Origin: Saccharothrix espanaensis DSM 44229
GTDB lineage: Bacteria > Actinomycetota > Actinomycetes > Mycobacteriales > Pseudonocardiaceae
Direction: 5' to 3'
DNA: 64,000 nt
Assembly (NCBI RefSeq): GCF_000328705.1
Contig: NC_019673.1
Span: forward strand, 7,637,501 to 7,701,500
Shown here: piece after piece, positions 18,596 through 27,519 of the stretch
How positions within the stretch are numbered: the first letter of the stretch is position 1
Layout of the letters: each line of letters opens with the position of its first letter
Notes under the pieces: generated by a model
What the model saw: the letters and a program-made list of their open reading frames with translations, nothing else
Told to the model about the DNA's origin: nothing
The model's database searches: none
Made by a program: the position numbers and the translations under genes

Positions 18596-19408
18596 TCAGC
18601 CCGCCTCGGCGCGCGCGCCGAACGAGTAGCCCTGCTGACGACCGTCGGACGGTGCGGCGGGGCCGCGGTCCTGCAGGTCGCGCAGCGAGGACTCCAGCAT
18701 GGTCTTGAGCCGGGTCCGGTACTCGCGTTCGAACGTCTGGAGCTTGTCGATCTGCTTCTCCAGCGTGTTCTTCTCCTGGGTGATGTTGCCCATCACCTCG
18801 GCGTGCTTGCGCTGAGCGTCGCGGTCGAGCGCACCGGCCTTCTCACGGGCCTGCCGCTCCAGCGTGTCGGCGCGGGTTCGCGCGTCGTTCAGCATGGTCT
18901 CGGCACGGGTTCGGGCCTCGTTGACCATCGTGTCGGACTTGGCCCGAGCCTCGGAGAGCAGCTGCTCGGACTTGGTCCGGGCCTCCGAGAGCATCCCGTC
19001 GGCTTCGGCCTTGGCCTCGCCGGTGAGCCGGTCCGCCATCTCCTGGGCCAGACCGAGCACCTTGGCGGCTTGGACGTGGTGGTCACCACCACCGCCGGGC
19101 GAGGTCTGCTCCAGCGCCGAGGGGGGTGGCACCGGGGCGAGCCTGCGGGGCTCGTCGACGACGCGGCCGGGGCCGACGCCTGCGGCGACCTTCGCCCGTG
19201 CGTCCTCGAGGTCGGCTCGCGCGGTCTCGACCTGCTGGTCGAGCTGCTCGACCTGCTGGCGCAGGTCGTTGTTCTCCTCGATCAGGCGGGCGAGCTCGCC
19301 CTCAACCAGGTCGAGGAACGCGTCCACCTCGTCCTCGTTGTAGCCCCGCTTGCCAATCGGCGGCTTGCTGAACGCGACGTTGTGCACGTCCGCGGGGGTC
19401 AACGGCAT
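18596..19408 (-). CDS. wag31: Polar growth protein DivIVA/Wag31
   Basis: 270 aa. Directs apical cell-wall synthesis by binding curved membrane at the pole. The conserved N-terminal membrane-binding domain is complete ([20 protein letters not shown], then [17 protein letters not shown]), followed by a coiled coil, a Pro/Gly-rich spacer (~80-110) and a second long coiled coil. The second coil contains five clear 11-residue repeats ([55 protein letters not shown]). It lies at the end of the dcw region behind yggT, as in mycobacteria and streptomycetes. Confidence 0.96.
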   Translation of the reverse strand: MPLTPADVHNVAFSKPPIGKRGYNEDEVDAFLDLVEGELARLIEENNDLRQQVEQLDQQVETARADLEDARAKVAAGVGPGRVVDEPRRLAPVPPPSALEQTSPGGGGDHHVQAAKVLGLAQEMADRLTGEAKAEADGMLSEARTKSEQLLSEARAKSDTMVNEARTRAETMLNDARTRADTLERQAREKAGALDRDAQRKHAEVMGNITQEKNTLEKQIDKLQTFEREYRTRLKTMLESSLRDLQDRGPAAPSDGRQQGYSFGARAEAG

Positions 19409-19453
19409 CAGATCACCTCACGCACTCCTGGGCTGTGGACATCCCTGGTCCCC

Positions 19454-19762
19454 TCACCTGGGATCGGCTACTCGCATCAGAATGATAACGACCAGCAACA
19501 GCACAATAATGGACAAGTCCAGCCCGATGCCCCCGATCCGCACGGTGGGGATGAGCCGGCGGAGCAGTCGGACGGGGGGATCGGTCACCGTGTAGACAGT
19601 CTCCAGGGTCACCGCGACGCCGCCCGCCGGGCGCCACTCCCTGGCAAAAGACCTGACCAGCTCTACCACGACACGGGCCGTGAGCAGCAGCCAGAACGCG
19701 AACAGCACGTAGTAGAGGACCAGCTTGAGTGCGAACACACCCTCAACTGTGCCATCACTCAC
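19454..19762 (-). CDS. YggT family membrane protein
   Basis: 102 aa with two hydrophobic segments ([20 protein letters not shown] and [20 protein letters not shown]) separated by a loop with the family motif [13 protein letters not shown]. YggT proteins are inner-membrane proteins linked genetically to division and osmotic tolerance; their biochemistry is unknown. The GTG at 19762 overlaps the sepF stop (GTGA); an alternative GTG at 19738 (VFALKLV) matches typical family N-termini. The order sepF-yggT-divIVA is widely conserved in Gram-positive bacteria. Confidence 0.9.
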   Translation of the reverse strand: MSDGTVEGVFALKLVLYYVLFAFWLLLTARVVVELVRSFAREWRPAGGVAVTLETVYTVTDPPVRLLRRLIPTVRIGGIGLDLSIIVLLLVVIILMRVADPR

Positions 19763-20376
19763 CCGTGGTTGAGGAACCCGCCCTCCGCGAGTCGCCGGCG
19801 ATCCTCCGCCGTCACGTCGATGTTCGGGGGTGAGAGGAGGAACACCTTGTTGGTCACCTTGTCGATCGAGCCGCGCAGCGCGAAGGCCAGGCCGGCCGCG
19901 AAGTCCACCAGGCGCTTGGCGTCCGCGTCGTCCATGTCGGTGAGGTTCATGATCACCGGGGTGCCGTCGCGGTAGTGCTCGCCGATGGTCCGCGCCTCGT
20001 TGTAGCTGCGCGGGTTGAGCGTGGTGATGCGGCCGAGCTGGTTGCGCGCGGGTTCGGGGGCCGGGCGGGGCCGGCTGACCGGCTCGCGGGTCGGCTCCAC
20101 GGCCAGCGCGCCGTGCGTGGGCTCGGCGTTCCACGACCGCCGGGTGCGGGAGCGGGTCTCGGGCTCGAAGTCCTCGGCCTCGTCCGGCTCGGTGCGGTAG
20201 CGGCCCACCGGGCGGCGGCCGTTGCGCTGTTCGGGGTAGGTGTCGTAGTCGTCGGACTCGGGGTACTCGGACCGGTAGTCGTAACGACCCTGACGGTCGG
20301 TGTCGTAGTCGGGGTCGTCGGCGTACTCGGCGGGAACCATCCCGAAGTAGGCCTTCAGCTTGTGAAACCCGCTCAT
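19759..20376 (-). CDS. sepF: Cell division protein SepF
   Basis: 205 aa. Membrane anchor and bundling factor for FtsZ. The N-terminal amphipathic helix ([15 protein letters not shown]) is followed by an acidic, Tyr/Asp-rich linker (~20-110) and the C-terminal SepF core ([55 protein letters not shown]). The start is fixed by AGAGAGGG 6 nt upstream of the ATG. In actinobacteria lacking FtsA and ZipA, SepF is the main FtsZ membrane tether. Confidence 0.96.
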   Translation of the reverse strand: MSGFHKLKAYFGMVPAEYADDPDYDTDRQGRYDYRSEYPESDDYDTYPEQRNGRRPVGRYRTEPDEAEDFEPETRSRTRRSWNAEPTHGALAVEPTREPVSRPRPAPEPARNQLGRITTLNPRSYNEARTIGEHYRDGTPVIMNLTDMDDADAKRLVDFAAGLAFALRGSIDKVTNKVFLLSPPNIDVTAEDRRRLAEGGFLNHG

Positions 20377-20445
20377 GTCGAGCCCTCTCTCCGCCGATCT
20401 CCCTACCCGCAAGGACGTCGCGGTCGTCCCAGAGGTTCCAGACAG

Positions 20446-21147
20446 TTACGGCGAGGCTAGTCTCCGGCTGCCCAGCAACGCTGTTCCGACACGCACGCAC
20501 GTAGATCCGTGCGCGATCGCATCTTCCAGGTCACCGGACATCCCCGCCGAGATCACGTTGGCATCGGGATGATCGTTCCGCAAGCGGGTTACCGCACCTT
20601 GTAGAGCGTCAAACGCCTGCTGTGGAGACATCCCGAGGGGTGCGACGGTCATCACACCTCGCAGACGAAGTTCACCCTTCCGGGCGACATGGTCGGCCAG
20701 CCGCGGCAGCTCCGGGAGCGGGCAGCCGCCCCGGTCCGGGTCGCCGTCGATGCTGACCTGGAGCAGCACGTCCAGCCGCCGGTCGCGGGCCGCCCTGGCC
20801 AGCGCGTCGGCCAGCCGCTCGGAGTCGACCGAGTCGACCTGGTCCGCCCAGCCGACGACGGACCTGGCCTTGTTCCGCTGGAGGCTGCCGACCATGTGCC
20901 AGCGGACCGCCGCGCCCGGCCGCAGCCCGGCGAGCTCGACGGTCTTGGGCCCGGCCTCCTGGTCCCGGTTCTCGGCGAACTCGGCCAGCCCCAGGTCGGC
21001 CAGCAGCGCCACGTCGGCGGCCGGGAAGGTCTTGGTCACGGCGAGCAGCGCCACCCCGCCGGGGTCGCGGCCGGCCGCCGCGCACGCCCGCCCGATCCGG
21101 GCCCGCACGTCGGCCAGGTTGGCGGCCAGCTCCTCGCGGCGGTTCAC
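20446..21147 (-). CDS. yggS: YggS-family PLP homeostasis protein
   Basis: 233 aa. PLP-binding, non-enzymatic alanine-racemase-like barrel that buffers PLP. Landmarks are LLAVTKTFPAADVALL with the PLP Lys, EFAENRDQEAG, WHMVGSLQRNKARSVVGW, and GMSGDLEDAIAHGSTCVRVG near the C-terminus, the phosphate-binding segment. The GTG at 21147 overlaps the pgeF stop (GTGA). Position between ftsZ and sepF is typical of actinobacteria. Confidence 0.95.
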   Translation of the reverse strand: MNRREELAANLADVRARIGRACAAAGRDPGGVALLAVTKTFPAADVALLADLGLAEFAENRDQEAGPKTVELAGLRPGAAVRWHMVGSLQRNKARSVVGWADQVDSVDSERLADALARAARDRRLDVLLQVSIDGDPDRGGCPLPELPRLADHVARKGELRLRGVMTVAPLGMSPQQAFDALQGAVTRLRNDHPDANVISAGMSGDLEDAIAHGSTCVRVGTALLGSRRLASP

Positions 21148-21848
21148 GCGTCGATCCAGATCACCCCGGCGAGCCGGCCCGTGCCGGGCTCGCGGCGGTG
21201 GCTGAACAGGTCCTTCTCCTCGACCGTGCAGCGCGGGTCGACCCCGATCCTGCCGACCCCGGCGTCCGCGAGCTGCTGCCAGATCCCGGCCCGCAGGTCG
21301 AGCGCGGGCTTGCCGGCCCGGCTCTTCACCGCGCTGCCGGGCAGGTGCTCCTCGACGTCGTCGCGCATGGCGGCGGGCACCTCGTAGCACTGCCCGCACA
21401 CGGCCGGCCCGAGCAGCACCTCGACGTGCTCCGGCCGCGCGCCCAGGCCCCGCATGGCCTCCAGCGCCGCCGGCACGACCCCGACCCGCGCGCCGACCCG
21501 GCCGGCGTGCACGGCGGCGATCACGCCCGCCTCCGGGTCGCCGAGCAGCACCGGCACGCAGTCGGCGGTGAGCACGACCAGCGCGAGCCGCTCCGCCTTG
21601 GTCACGACCGCGTCGGTGGCCTCCAGCGGCTCGGTCGCCGGGCCGTCCACGACCTGCACCGTGCGGCCGTGCACCTGCTCCATCCAGACCAGCCGGTCCA
21701 CGGGCAGGCCGAGGCCCTCGGCCAGCCGCCGGCGGTTCGCGGTGACCGCTGCGGGGTCGTCCCCGACGTGGTCGCCGAGGTTGAAGGACTCGTACGGGGG
21801 CTTCGAGACGCCGCCCTGGCGGGTGGTCACGACACGACGGATGCGCAC
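21144..21848 (-). CDS. pgeF: Peptidoglycan editing factor PgeF (YfiH/multicopper polyphenol oxidase fold)
   Basis: 234 aa. Members cleave L-Ser from mis-made UDP-MurNAc-L-Ser in E. coli. Metal and active-site motifs are present: QVHGRTVQVV with His, TADCVPVLL with Cys, AVHAGRVG with His, and FSHRREPGTGR at the end. The GTG at 21848 (VRIRRVVTTRQGGVSKPPY) fits the family. The longer frame to 21911 would begin inside the ftsZ terminator hairpin and is rejected. It is the first gene after ftsZ, so terminator read-through would link them. Confidence 0.93.
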   Translation of the reverse strand: MRIRRVVTTRQGGVSKPPYESFNLGDHVGDDPAAVTANRRRLAEGLGLPVDRLVWMEQVHGRTVQVVDGPATEPLEATDAVVTKAERLALVVLTADCVPVLLGDPEAGVIAAVHAGRVGARVGVVPAALEAMRGLGARPEHVEVLLGPAVCGQCYEVPAAMRDDVEEHLPGSAVKSRAGKPALDLRAGIWQQLADAGVGRIGVDPRCTVEEKDLFSHRREPGTGRLAGVIWIDA

Positions 21849-21868
21849 GGGCACAGCCTGCCATGCGA

Positions 21869-21907
21869 GAGGGGGAGGCCCGCCGAGGCTCGGCGGGTCT
21901 CCCCCTC
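21869..21907 (-). terminator. Terminator hairpin after ftsZ
   Basis: GAGGGGGAG (21869-21877) pairs with CTCCCCCTC (21899-21907), and CCCGCCG (21879-21885) pairs with CGGCGGG (21891-21897) around a 5-nt loop, joined by a G-U step. The 17-bp stem lies 30 nt past the ftsZ stop and just before the pgeF start, so it may terminate or attenuate. Confidence 0.8.
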
Positions 21908-21936
21908 CCACGTGCGGTTCCGGCGCGGCCGGGTGA

Positions 21937-23295
21937 TCAGCGCCGCATGAACGGCGGCACGTCCACCTCGTCGTCCGGGTCGTCGGTCACCGGCACCGCC
22001 CGGCTGGGCAGCGTTCCGCTCTGGGAGAGCGGCCGGTGGATCTGCGGCGGCTGCGGCGGCTGGTAGGCCGGCTGCGACGACGTGCCGTTGCCCTGGTTCG
22101 GCTGCTGCGGCACGCCGCCCCGCTGCTCGACCGGCACCGGCTGGTGCTGCTGCACCGGCTGGTGCTGAGCGGGCTGGTGCTGGGCCGGCTGGTGCTGCTG
22201 GTGCTCCACCTGCCCGGAGAACTGGGTGGGCGGCGGGGGCTGGACGGGCTGCGGTGCGCGCTGCACCACCCCGGCGTCACCGGGGGCGACCGCCCCGGCC
22301 CGCTGGACCCCGGACAGCGCCTGCGGCTCCAGCTTCTTGTGCGTGGGCCCGCCGCTGTCGAAGCCGGCGGCTATCACCGTCACCCGGACCTCGTCGCCCA
22401 GCGAGTCGTCGATCACCGTGCCGAAGATGATGTTGGCGTCCGGGTGCGCGGCCTCCTGGACCAGCGACGCGGACTCGTTGATCTCGAACAGCCCCAGGTC
22501 GGAGCCGCCCGCGATGGAGAGCAGCACGCCGTGCGCGCCCTCCATGGAGGCCTCCAGCAGCGGCGAGTTGATCGCCTTCTGGGCGGCCTGGACCGCTCTG
22601 CCCTCGCCGCGCGCCGAGCCGATGCCCATCAACGCCGAACCCGCCCCGGACATGACCGACTTGACGTCGGCGAAGTCGAGGTTGATCAGACCGGGCGTGG
22701 TGATCAGGTCGGTGATGCCCTGGACACCGGAGAGCAGCACCTCGTCCGCGGAGCGGAACGCGTCCATCAGGCTGACCCCGATGTCGCCGAGCTGCAGCAG
22801 CCGGTCGTTCGGGATCACGATGAGCGTGTCGCACTCGTTGCGCAGGGCCTGGATGCCCTCTTCGGCCTGCTTGGCCCGGCGCTTGCCCTCGAACGAGAAC
22901 GGCCGGGTCACGACGCCGATGGTGAGCGCGCCGAGCTTGCGGGCGATGGAGGCCACGACCGGAGCACCGCCGGTGCCCGTGCCACCGCCCTCGCCCGCGG
23001 TCACGAACACCATGTCCGCGCCCTTGAGTACTTCCTCGATCTCTTCGCGGTGGTCCTCGGCGGCCTTGTGGCCCACCTCGGGGTTCGCGCCCGCGCCGAG
23101 GCCGCGGGTCAGTTCACGGCCGATGTCGAGCTTGACGTCGGCGTCGGACATCAACAGCGCCTGCGCGTCGGTGTTCACCGCGATGAACTCGACGCCCTTG
23201 AGCCCGACCTCGATCATCCGGTTCACGGCGTTCACACCGCCACCGCCGATGCCGACGACCTTTATCACCGCGAGGTAGTTGTGCGGGGGCGTCAT
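21937..23295 (-). CDS. ftsZ: Cell division protein FtsZ
   Basis: 452 aa. Tubulin-like GTPase that forms the Z-ring. The GTP-binding signature [14 protein letters not shown] is present, with [16 protein letters not shown] at the N-terminus and the T7-loop [15 protein letters not shown] region that supplies the catalytic Asp. After about residue 320 comes a long Pro/Gln/His-rich linker with QHQPA-type repeats, ending in the conserved partner-binding tail [12 protein letters not shown]. The linker is longer and more His-rich than in mycobacteria. Confidence 0.98.
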   Translation of the reverse strand: MTPPHNYLAVIKVVGIGGGGVNAVNRMIEVGLKGVEFIAVNTDAQALLMSDADVKLDIGRELTRGLGAGANPEVGHKAAEDHREEIEEVLKGADMVFVTAGEGGGTGTGGAPVVASIARKLGALTIGVVTRPFSFEGKRRAKQAEEGIQALRNECDTLIVIPNDRLLQLGDIGVSLMDAFRSADEVLLSGVQGITDLITTPGLINLDFADVKSVMSGAGSALMGIGSARGEGRAVQAAQKAINSPLLEASMEGAHGVLLSIAGGSDLGLFEINESASLVQEAAHPDANIIFGTVIDDSLGDEVRVTVIAAGFDSGGPTHKKLEPQALSGVQRAGAVAPGDAGVVQRAPQPVQPPPPTQFSGQVEHQQHQPAQHQPAQHQPVQQHQPVPVEQRGGVPQQPNQGNGTSSQPAYQPPQPPQIHRPLSQSGTLPSRAVPVTDDPDDEVDVPPFMRR

Positions 23296-23384
23296 CGGAT
23301 CCGCCTTCCTGATCGTGTCCGTGCTCTGTGCTGGAGTGGATGACCACCGGTGTCACACCCGGACGGAGCTCCACCCGGATTGAA

Positions 23385-23430
23385 ACCCTCAACCAGAGGT
23401 CAAGAGTTATGTCAACCCCGTATGTTCTTG
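23385..23430 (-). promoter_or_regulatory. Candidate ftsZ promoter region
   Basis: On the minus strand an AT-richer stretch carries TTGACA (23410-23415) followed by ATAACTCTTGACC and then CTGGTTGAGGGTTT. A similar TTGACATAAC / GTTGAGGGTT arrangement precedes ftsZ in other actinomycetes as I recall it, but no consensus -10 at 16-18 nt is evident. The whole 208-nt gap between the DinB-like gene and ftsZ holds no ORF. Confidence 0.4.
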
Positions 23431-23503
23431 GAGGACGTTATGCACCGGGAATGCGTCGGTCCAGCAGCCACGCCGTGTTGTGTCCTGACCGGGTGAGCGA
23501 CGT

Positions 23504-24028
23504 CTACTCGCCGGTCACCCCGTCGAGCAGCTCGCGCACCACGTCCAGGTGCCCCGAGTGCCGACCCGTTTCCTCGATCAGGTGGATCAGCACCCAGCGC
23601 ACGGACAGCCGCTTGTCCCCGCGGAACACCACCTCGTGGTCGAGGTCGAGCCCCGCGGCCACTTCCCGGCTCACCGCGCACTGCGCAGCGTAGTCGCCCA
23701 CGAGACCGGCGATCGTCTCACCCGGCCCGATCCGCCAGTCGCCGTCCGGGTCCGCGCGGCTGTAGGGGGCTTCGTCGGGGTGTCCGAGCAGCGCCACCCG
23801 GAACCAGTAGTTCTCCACCCAGCGCAGGTGTTTGACCACGCCGGCGGCCGTGGTCAGCGGCGACGGGAGCACCGGCCGGGCCGCGTCCTCATCGGACAGT
23901 CCGGCCAGCTTCAGCTCCACCGTGCCGCGCAGGAAGTCCAGGAACCCGCTCAGCAACGAGCGTTCATCTCCGGTGAACGGCAGGTCAACCCGGTCTTCGG
24001 GCGTGGTCACGATCTTCGTCGCGGTCAT
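23504..24028 (-). CDS. DinB/DUF664 family protein
   Basis: 174 aa four-helix-bundle protein of the DinB-like superfamily. The metal-binding histidines typical of the family are visible in GVVKHLRWVENYW and HLIEETGRHSGHLDVVRELL. Actinobacterial members include mycothiol-dependent transferases, and others have no known role. The ATG has GATACT 7 nt upstream with no Shine-Dalgarno, suggesting its own leaderless transcript. It lies between ftsQ and ftsZ, which are usually adjacent, so it is an insertion in the dcw cluster. Confidence 0.88.
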   Translation of the reverse strand: MTATKIVTTPEDRVDLPFTGDERSLLSGFLDFLRGTVELKLAGLSDEDAARPVLPSPLTTAAGVVKHLRWVENYWFRVALLGHPDEAPYSRADPDGDWRIGPGETIAGLVGDYAAQCAVSREVAAGLDLDHEVVFRGDKRLSVRWVLIHLIEETGRHSGHLDVVRELLDGVTGE

Positions 24029-24035
24029 GGCGGGC

Positions 24036-24041
24036 AGTATC
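24036..24041 (-). promoter_or_regulatory. Candidate -10 box (GATACT) of the DinB-like gene
   Basis: GATACT lies 7 nt before the ATG at 24028, predicting a leaderless mRNA that starts in the 87-nt gap after ftsQ. Confidence 0.4.
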
Positions 24042-24115
24042 GCCGCCGGACCCGCCGCGCCGAACCGGATTTCCGCGCCGGGCGCCTCCCCCGCGCGCCG
24101 CGGGGGTGGCGAGCA

Positions 24116-24847
24116 TCACCCTCCGGCGACGGTCGGCAGCTCCGGGCTGGAGACGTCGAACACGGTCCCGTCGCGGGTCATCAGCACCTGGAGGACGGCC
24201 GCCTTGCGCGGCGTGTCGGCCGACGAACCCCAGCGCACCTCGCGGCCGGCGGTCAGCGCCAGCTTCACGTCCGACCCGGTGGTCGCCGTGACGAGCAGCA
24301 CTTCCCGGCGCAGCTCCTCGGGCAGCCCGGTCAGCACCGCGACGGCAGCGGGCGTGCCGGCGGGCTCGGCCTGGAGCTCCGGCAGCCCGCCGGGCGGCTG
24401 CTCCAGCGTGGCGTAGTCCCGGCCGGTGGCGTCGACCAGGTGCGCGCCGTCGGGCAGCTTCACCACGGCGACCGGCGTGCGCTCGTCGATGGTCAGCCGC
24501 ACGGTGCCGGGCAGTTCCCGCTCGACCCGCACGCCCGCCACCCGGGACAGCTCGCGCACCCGCCCGACCACCGCGTCCACGTCCAGGCGCACCAGCGGCG
24601 CGCCCTCCTCGATCGCGGCGGCCCGGCGGACCTGGTCGGCGGTCAGCTCGGTGGTGCCGAGCACCTCGACCCGCCGCACGCCCAGCAGCGGGGTGAACCA
24701 CACCGCGCACACCACGGCGGTCACCGCGAGCAGGACCAGGACCGCCACCACGCGGCGGCGGACCACCACGTGGCGGGCGGGTCCGCGCCGGGACGGGCGC
24801 CGCCGCTGCGCGGAGGCGGGGCGGCGGCGCGCCGTCTGGGTGCTCAT
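24116..24847 (-). CDS. ftsQ: Cell division protein FtsQ
   Basis: 243 aa. A basic cytoplasmic N-terminus (~40 residues rich in Arg) precedes one membrane helix ([19 protein letters not shown]). An extracellular POTRA domain follows ([20 protein letters not shown]), then the FtsQ beta domain ([32 protein letters not shown]). It scaffolds FtsL and the FtsW/FtsI septal synthase. The start overlaps the murC stop by 4 nt (ATGA). It is somewhat short at the C-terminus compared with E. coli FtsQ, normal for actinomycetes. Confidence 0.94.
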   Translation of the reverse strand: MSTQTARRRPASAQRRRPSRRGPARHVVVRRRVVAVLVLLAVTAVVCAVWFTPLLGVRRVEVLGTTELTADQVRRAAAIEEGAPLVRLDVDAVVGRVRELSRVAGVRVERELPGTVRLTIDERTPVAVVKLPDGAHLVDATGRDYATLEQPPGGLPELQAEPAGTPAAVAVLTGLPEELRREVLLVTATTGSDVKLALTAGREVRWGSSADTPRKAAVLQVLMTRDGTVFDVSSPELPTVAGG

Positions 24848-26394
24848 GGCCGGTGCAGCTCCCCGACGATCTCCGGGCCGAGCATGGTCACGTCGCCCGC
24901 GCCCATGGTCACCACCACGTCGCCCTCGCCGACCAGCCCGGCGACCAGCGCCGGCACCCGGTCGAACGACGGCTCGTAGTGCACCTTCCCGGCACCCAGC
25001 GGCACCTTGCCGGCGACCAGCGCGCCGGTCACGCCGGGCTCGGGGTCCTCCCGCGCGCCGTACACGTCGAGCACCACGACCTCGTCGGCCAGCCCGAGGG
25101 CGGTGCCGAACTCGTCGGCGAACAGCCGGGTCCGCGAGTACAGGTGGGGTTGGAACACGACGACGAGCTTGCCGTCCCCGGCGACCGGCCGCGCGGCGGT
25201 GAGCTGCGCGGCGACCTCGGTCGGGTGGTGGGCGTAGTCGTCGTAGACCCGCACGCCGCCGGAGCGGCCCTTGAACTCGAACCGCCGGCGCACCCCGCCG
25301 AACGCGGCCAGGCCCTCCAGCACGCACTCCAGGCCCGCGCCCAGCTCCAGCGCGGCGACCAGGGCGGCGATCGCGTTGCCCGCCATGTGCTCGCCGGGCA
25401 CCGAGACCCGCACGTCCAGCGTCTGCCCGTCGACCTCGACCACGGCCAGGCCGCCGCCGTCCTCGGGCGTGAAGTCGACCAGCCGGGCCGCGCCGGGACC
25501 GGTGGCCGTGCGGCCGTACGGGCGGATCCGCAGGCCCCGCGCCGCCGCGCGCCCGGCCAGGGCCGCCGCGCCGGGGTCGTCCACGCAGACGATCAGCACG
25601 CCGTCGGGGTCGATGCGCTCCAGGAACGAGTCGAACACCGCCACGTACGCCTCGACCGTGCCGTGGTGGTCGAGGTGGTCGGCCTCGACGTTGGTCACCA
25701 CCGCGACCGACGGCGCGAAGAACAGGAACGAGCCGTCGCTCTCGTCGGCCTCGGCCACGAACACGCCGCCCGCGCCCTGGTGGGCGTTCGCGCCGGACTC
25801 GTTGAGGTCGCCGCCGATCGCGAACGACGGGTCCATCCGGCAGTGCTGGAGGACCACCGTGAGCATCGACGTGGTGGACGTCTTGCCGTGCGTGCCGGCG
25901 ACGCAGGCCACCCGGTGGTCGAGCATCAGCGCGGCCAGCGCCTCCGCCCGGCGCAGCACGACGACGTCGCGCTCGCGGGCGGCCAGCAGCTCCGGGTTGT
26001 CCTCGCGGATCGCGGTGGACACCACGACCGCCGTCGGCCCGCCGATGAGCTGGTCGAGGTGCGAACCGTGGTGGCCGACCGCGATGGCCGCGCCCTGCGC
26101 GCGCAGGGCGAGCACGGTCCGCGAGTCCTTGGCGTCCGAGCCGGACACCTGCGCGCCGCGCGCCAGCAGGATCCGGGCGATGCCGCTCATGCCGGCACCG
26201 CCGATGCCGACCAGGTGCACCCGGTCCAGCACGCCCGGCGGCTCGTCGCCCGGTGCGGGCTCCGGCGCCAGGTCCTCGGGGTAGGTCTCGGAACCCAACT
26301 CTTCGGAGCCCAATCCTGCGGGACCCACTCCTGCGGGGCCCAATCCTGCGGAGCCGAGTTCTTCGGGGCGGAGTTCTTCGGGACGGGTGTTCAC
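24844..26394 (-). CDS. murC: UDP-N-acetylmuramate--L-alanine ligase
   Basis: 516 aa. First amino-acid ligase of the peptidoglycan stem. After an unusual ~50-residue N-terminal extension built of 5-aa repeats, the Rossmann start is [21 protein letters not shown]. The ATP-binding loop is [13 protein letters not shown], with [14 protein letters not shown] and [12 protein letters not shown] further on, all MurC-specific. The GTG at 26394 overlaps the murG stop (GTGA). The extension is low complexity and probably disordered. Confidence 0.96.
   Translation of the reverse strand: MNTRPEELRPEELGSAGLGPAGVGPAGLGSEELGSETYPEDLAPEPAPGDEPPGVLDRVHLVGIGGAGMSGIARILLARGAQVSGSDAKDSRTVLALRAQGAAIAVGHHGSHLDQLIGGPTAVVVSTAIREDNPELLAARERDVVVLRRAEALAALMLDHRVACVAGTHGKTSTTSMLTVVLQHCRMDPSFAIGGDLNESGANAHQGAGGVFVAEADESDGSFLFFAPSVAVVTNVEADHLDHHGTVEAYVAVFDSFLERIDPDGVLIVCVDDPGAAALAGRAAARGLRIRPYGRTATGPGAARLVDFTPEDGGGLAVVEVDGQTLDVRVSVPGEHMAGNAIAALVAALELGAGLECVLEGLAAFGGVRRRFEFKGRSGGVRVYDDYAHHPTEVAAQLTAARPVAGDGKLVVVFQPHLYSRTRLFADEFGTALGLADEVVVLDVYGAREDPEPGVTGALVAGKVPLGAGKVHYEPSFDRVPALVAGLVGEGDVVVTMGAGDVTMLGPEIVGELHRP
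26290..26379 (-). repeat. 15-bp in-frame repeats in the murC 5' end, 6 units
   Basis: Six degenerate 15-bp units encode [25 protein letters not shown] and EELGS in residues 6-35 of MurC. Two alternating subtypes (EELxx and AGxGx) are visible, which suggests expansion by slippage or unequal exchange. Confidence 0.9.
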
Positions 26395-27488
26395 TTCTTG
26401 ATCACGTCCAGCACGATCCGGGCCAGCACCTCGTCGGCTTCGCGGCGACCGGTGCCCAGCGTGGCCGCGGACATCGCGGCCAACCGGGCGCGGTCGGCGA
26501 CCAGCGGGACGACGTTCTCGGCGATCCACTGCGGGGTGAGCTGCTCGTCGGGCACCAGGATGCCGCCGCCCGCACGCACGACGGGGCCGGCGTTGAGGGA
26601 CTGCTCGCCGTTGCCGATCGGCAGCGGCACGAAGACGGCGGGCAGGCCCACGGCGGACACCTCGGCCACGGTCATCGCGCCGGACCGGCAGAGCACGGCG
26701 TCGGCGGCGGCGTAGGCGAGGTCCATCCGGTCGAGGTACGGCACCGGCACGTAAGGCGGCGAGACCGACTGCACCGCGAGGGAGTTCTTCGGCCCGTGGG
26801 CGTGCAGCACGCCGATCCCGGCCTGGGCGAACACCGCCGCCGTGCCGGACACAGCGTTGTTGATCGACCGCGCGCCCTGCGAGCCGCCGAACACCAGCAG
26901 CGTCGGCGCGTTCGGGTCGAGCCCGAAGTGGGCGCGGGCCTGGGCGCGCAGCGCAGCGCGGTCCAGCGAGGTGATGGAGTGCCGCAGCGGGATGCCGATG
27001 ATCTCGGCGTCGTTGAGGCCCGAGTCGGGCACGGCGGCGGCGATCCGCTCGGCGAACTTCGCGCCGACCTTGTTCGCCAGGCCGGCCTTCGCGTTGGCCT
27101 CGTGCACCACGATCGGCAGCCGGCCGCGCGCGGCGAGGTAGGCGGGCAGCGACACGTAGCCGCCGAACCCGACCACGACGTCCGCGCCCACCCGCTCGAA
27201 GACCTCGCGGGTGCGCTTGACCGACTCGCGGACCCGCAGCGGCAGCTTGAGCAGGTCGGGCGACGGCTTGCGGGGCATCGGCACCGGCGGGATCAGCTCC
27301 AGCTGGTAGCCGCGGGCCGGCACGAGCTTGTTCTCCAACCCGCGTTCGGTGCCGAGCGCGACCACACGCGCGTCGGGCCGCAGCCGCATGACGGCGTCGG
27401 CCAGGGCCAGGGCGGGCTCGATGTGCCCGGCGGTGCCGCCTCCGGCGACCACCACGCACGGTCCGACCTGCTGGGGAACCCCGGTCAC
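26391..27488 (-). CDS. murG: UDP-GlcNAc: undecaprenyl-PP-MurNAc-pentapeptide GlcNAc transferase
   Basis: 365 aa. Makes lipid II from lipid I on the inner face of the membrane. GT-B family motifs are clear: [20 protein letters not shown] (G loop 1), [41 protein letters not shown] (G loop 3), and [20 protein letters not shown] with the UDP-GlcNAc-binding acidic region. It starts 31 nt after the ftsW stop and overlaps murC by 4 nt. Confidence 0.97.
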   Translation of the reverse strand: MTGVPQQVGPCVVVAGGGTAGHIEPALALADAVMRLRPDARVVALGTERGLENKLVPARGYQLELIPPVPMPRKPSPDLLKLPLRVRESVKRTREVFERVGADVVVGFGGYVSLPAYLAARGRLPIVVHEANAKAGLANKVGAKFAERIAAAVPDSGLNDAEIIGIPLRHSITSLDRAALRAQARAHFGLDPNAPTLLVFGGSQGARSINNAVSGTAAVFAQAGIGVLHAHGPKNSLAVQSVSPPYVPVPYLDRMDLAYAAADAVLCRSGAMTVAEVSAVGLPAVFVPLPIGNGEQSLNAGPVVRAGGGILVPDEQLTPQWIAENVVPLVADRARLAAMSAATLGTGRREADEVLARIVLDVIKK

Positions 27489-27519
27489 GCACTTCCTCCT
27501 TGATTGGGTGAAACGACGG

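Noticed and set aside
21849-21911. N-terminal extension of PgeF
   Set aside because: It would be encoded by the ftsZ terminator hairpin; the GTG at 21848 matches the family.
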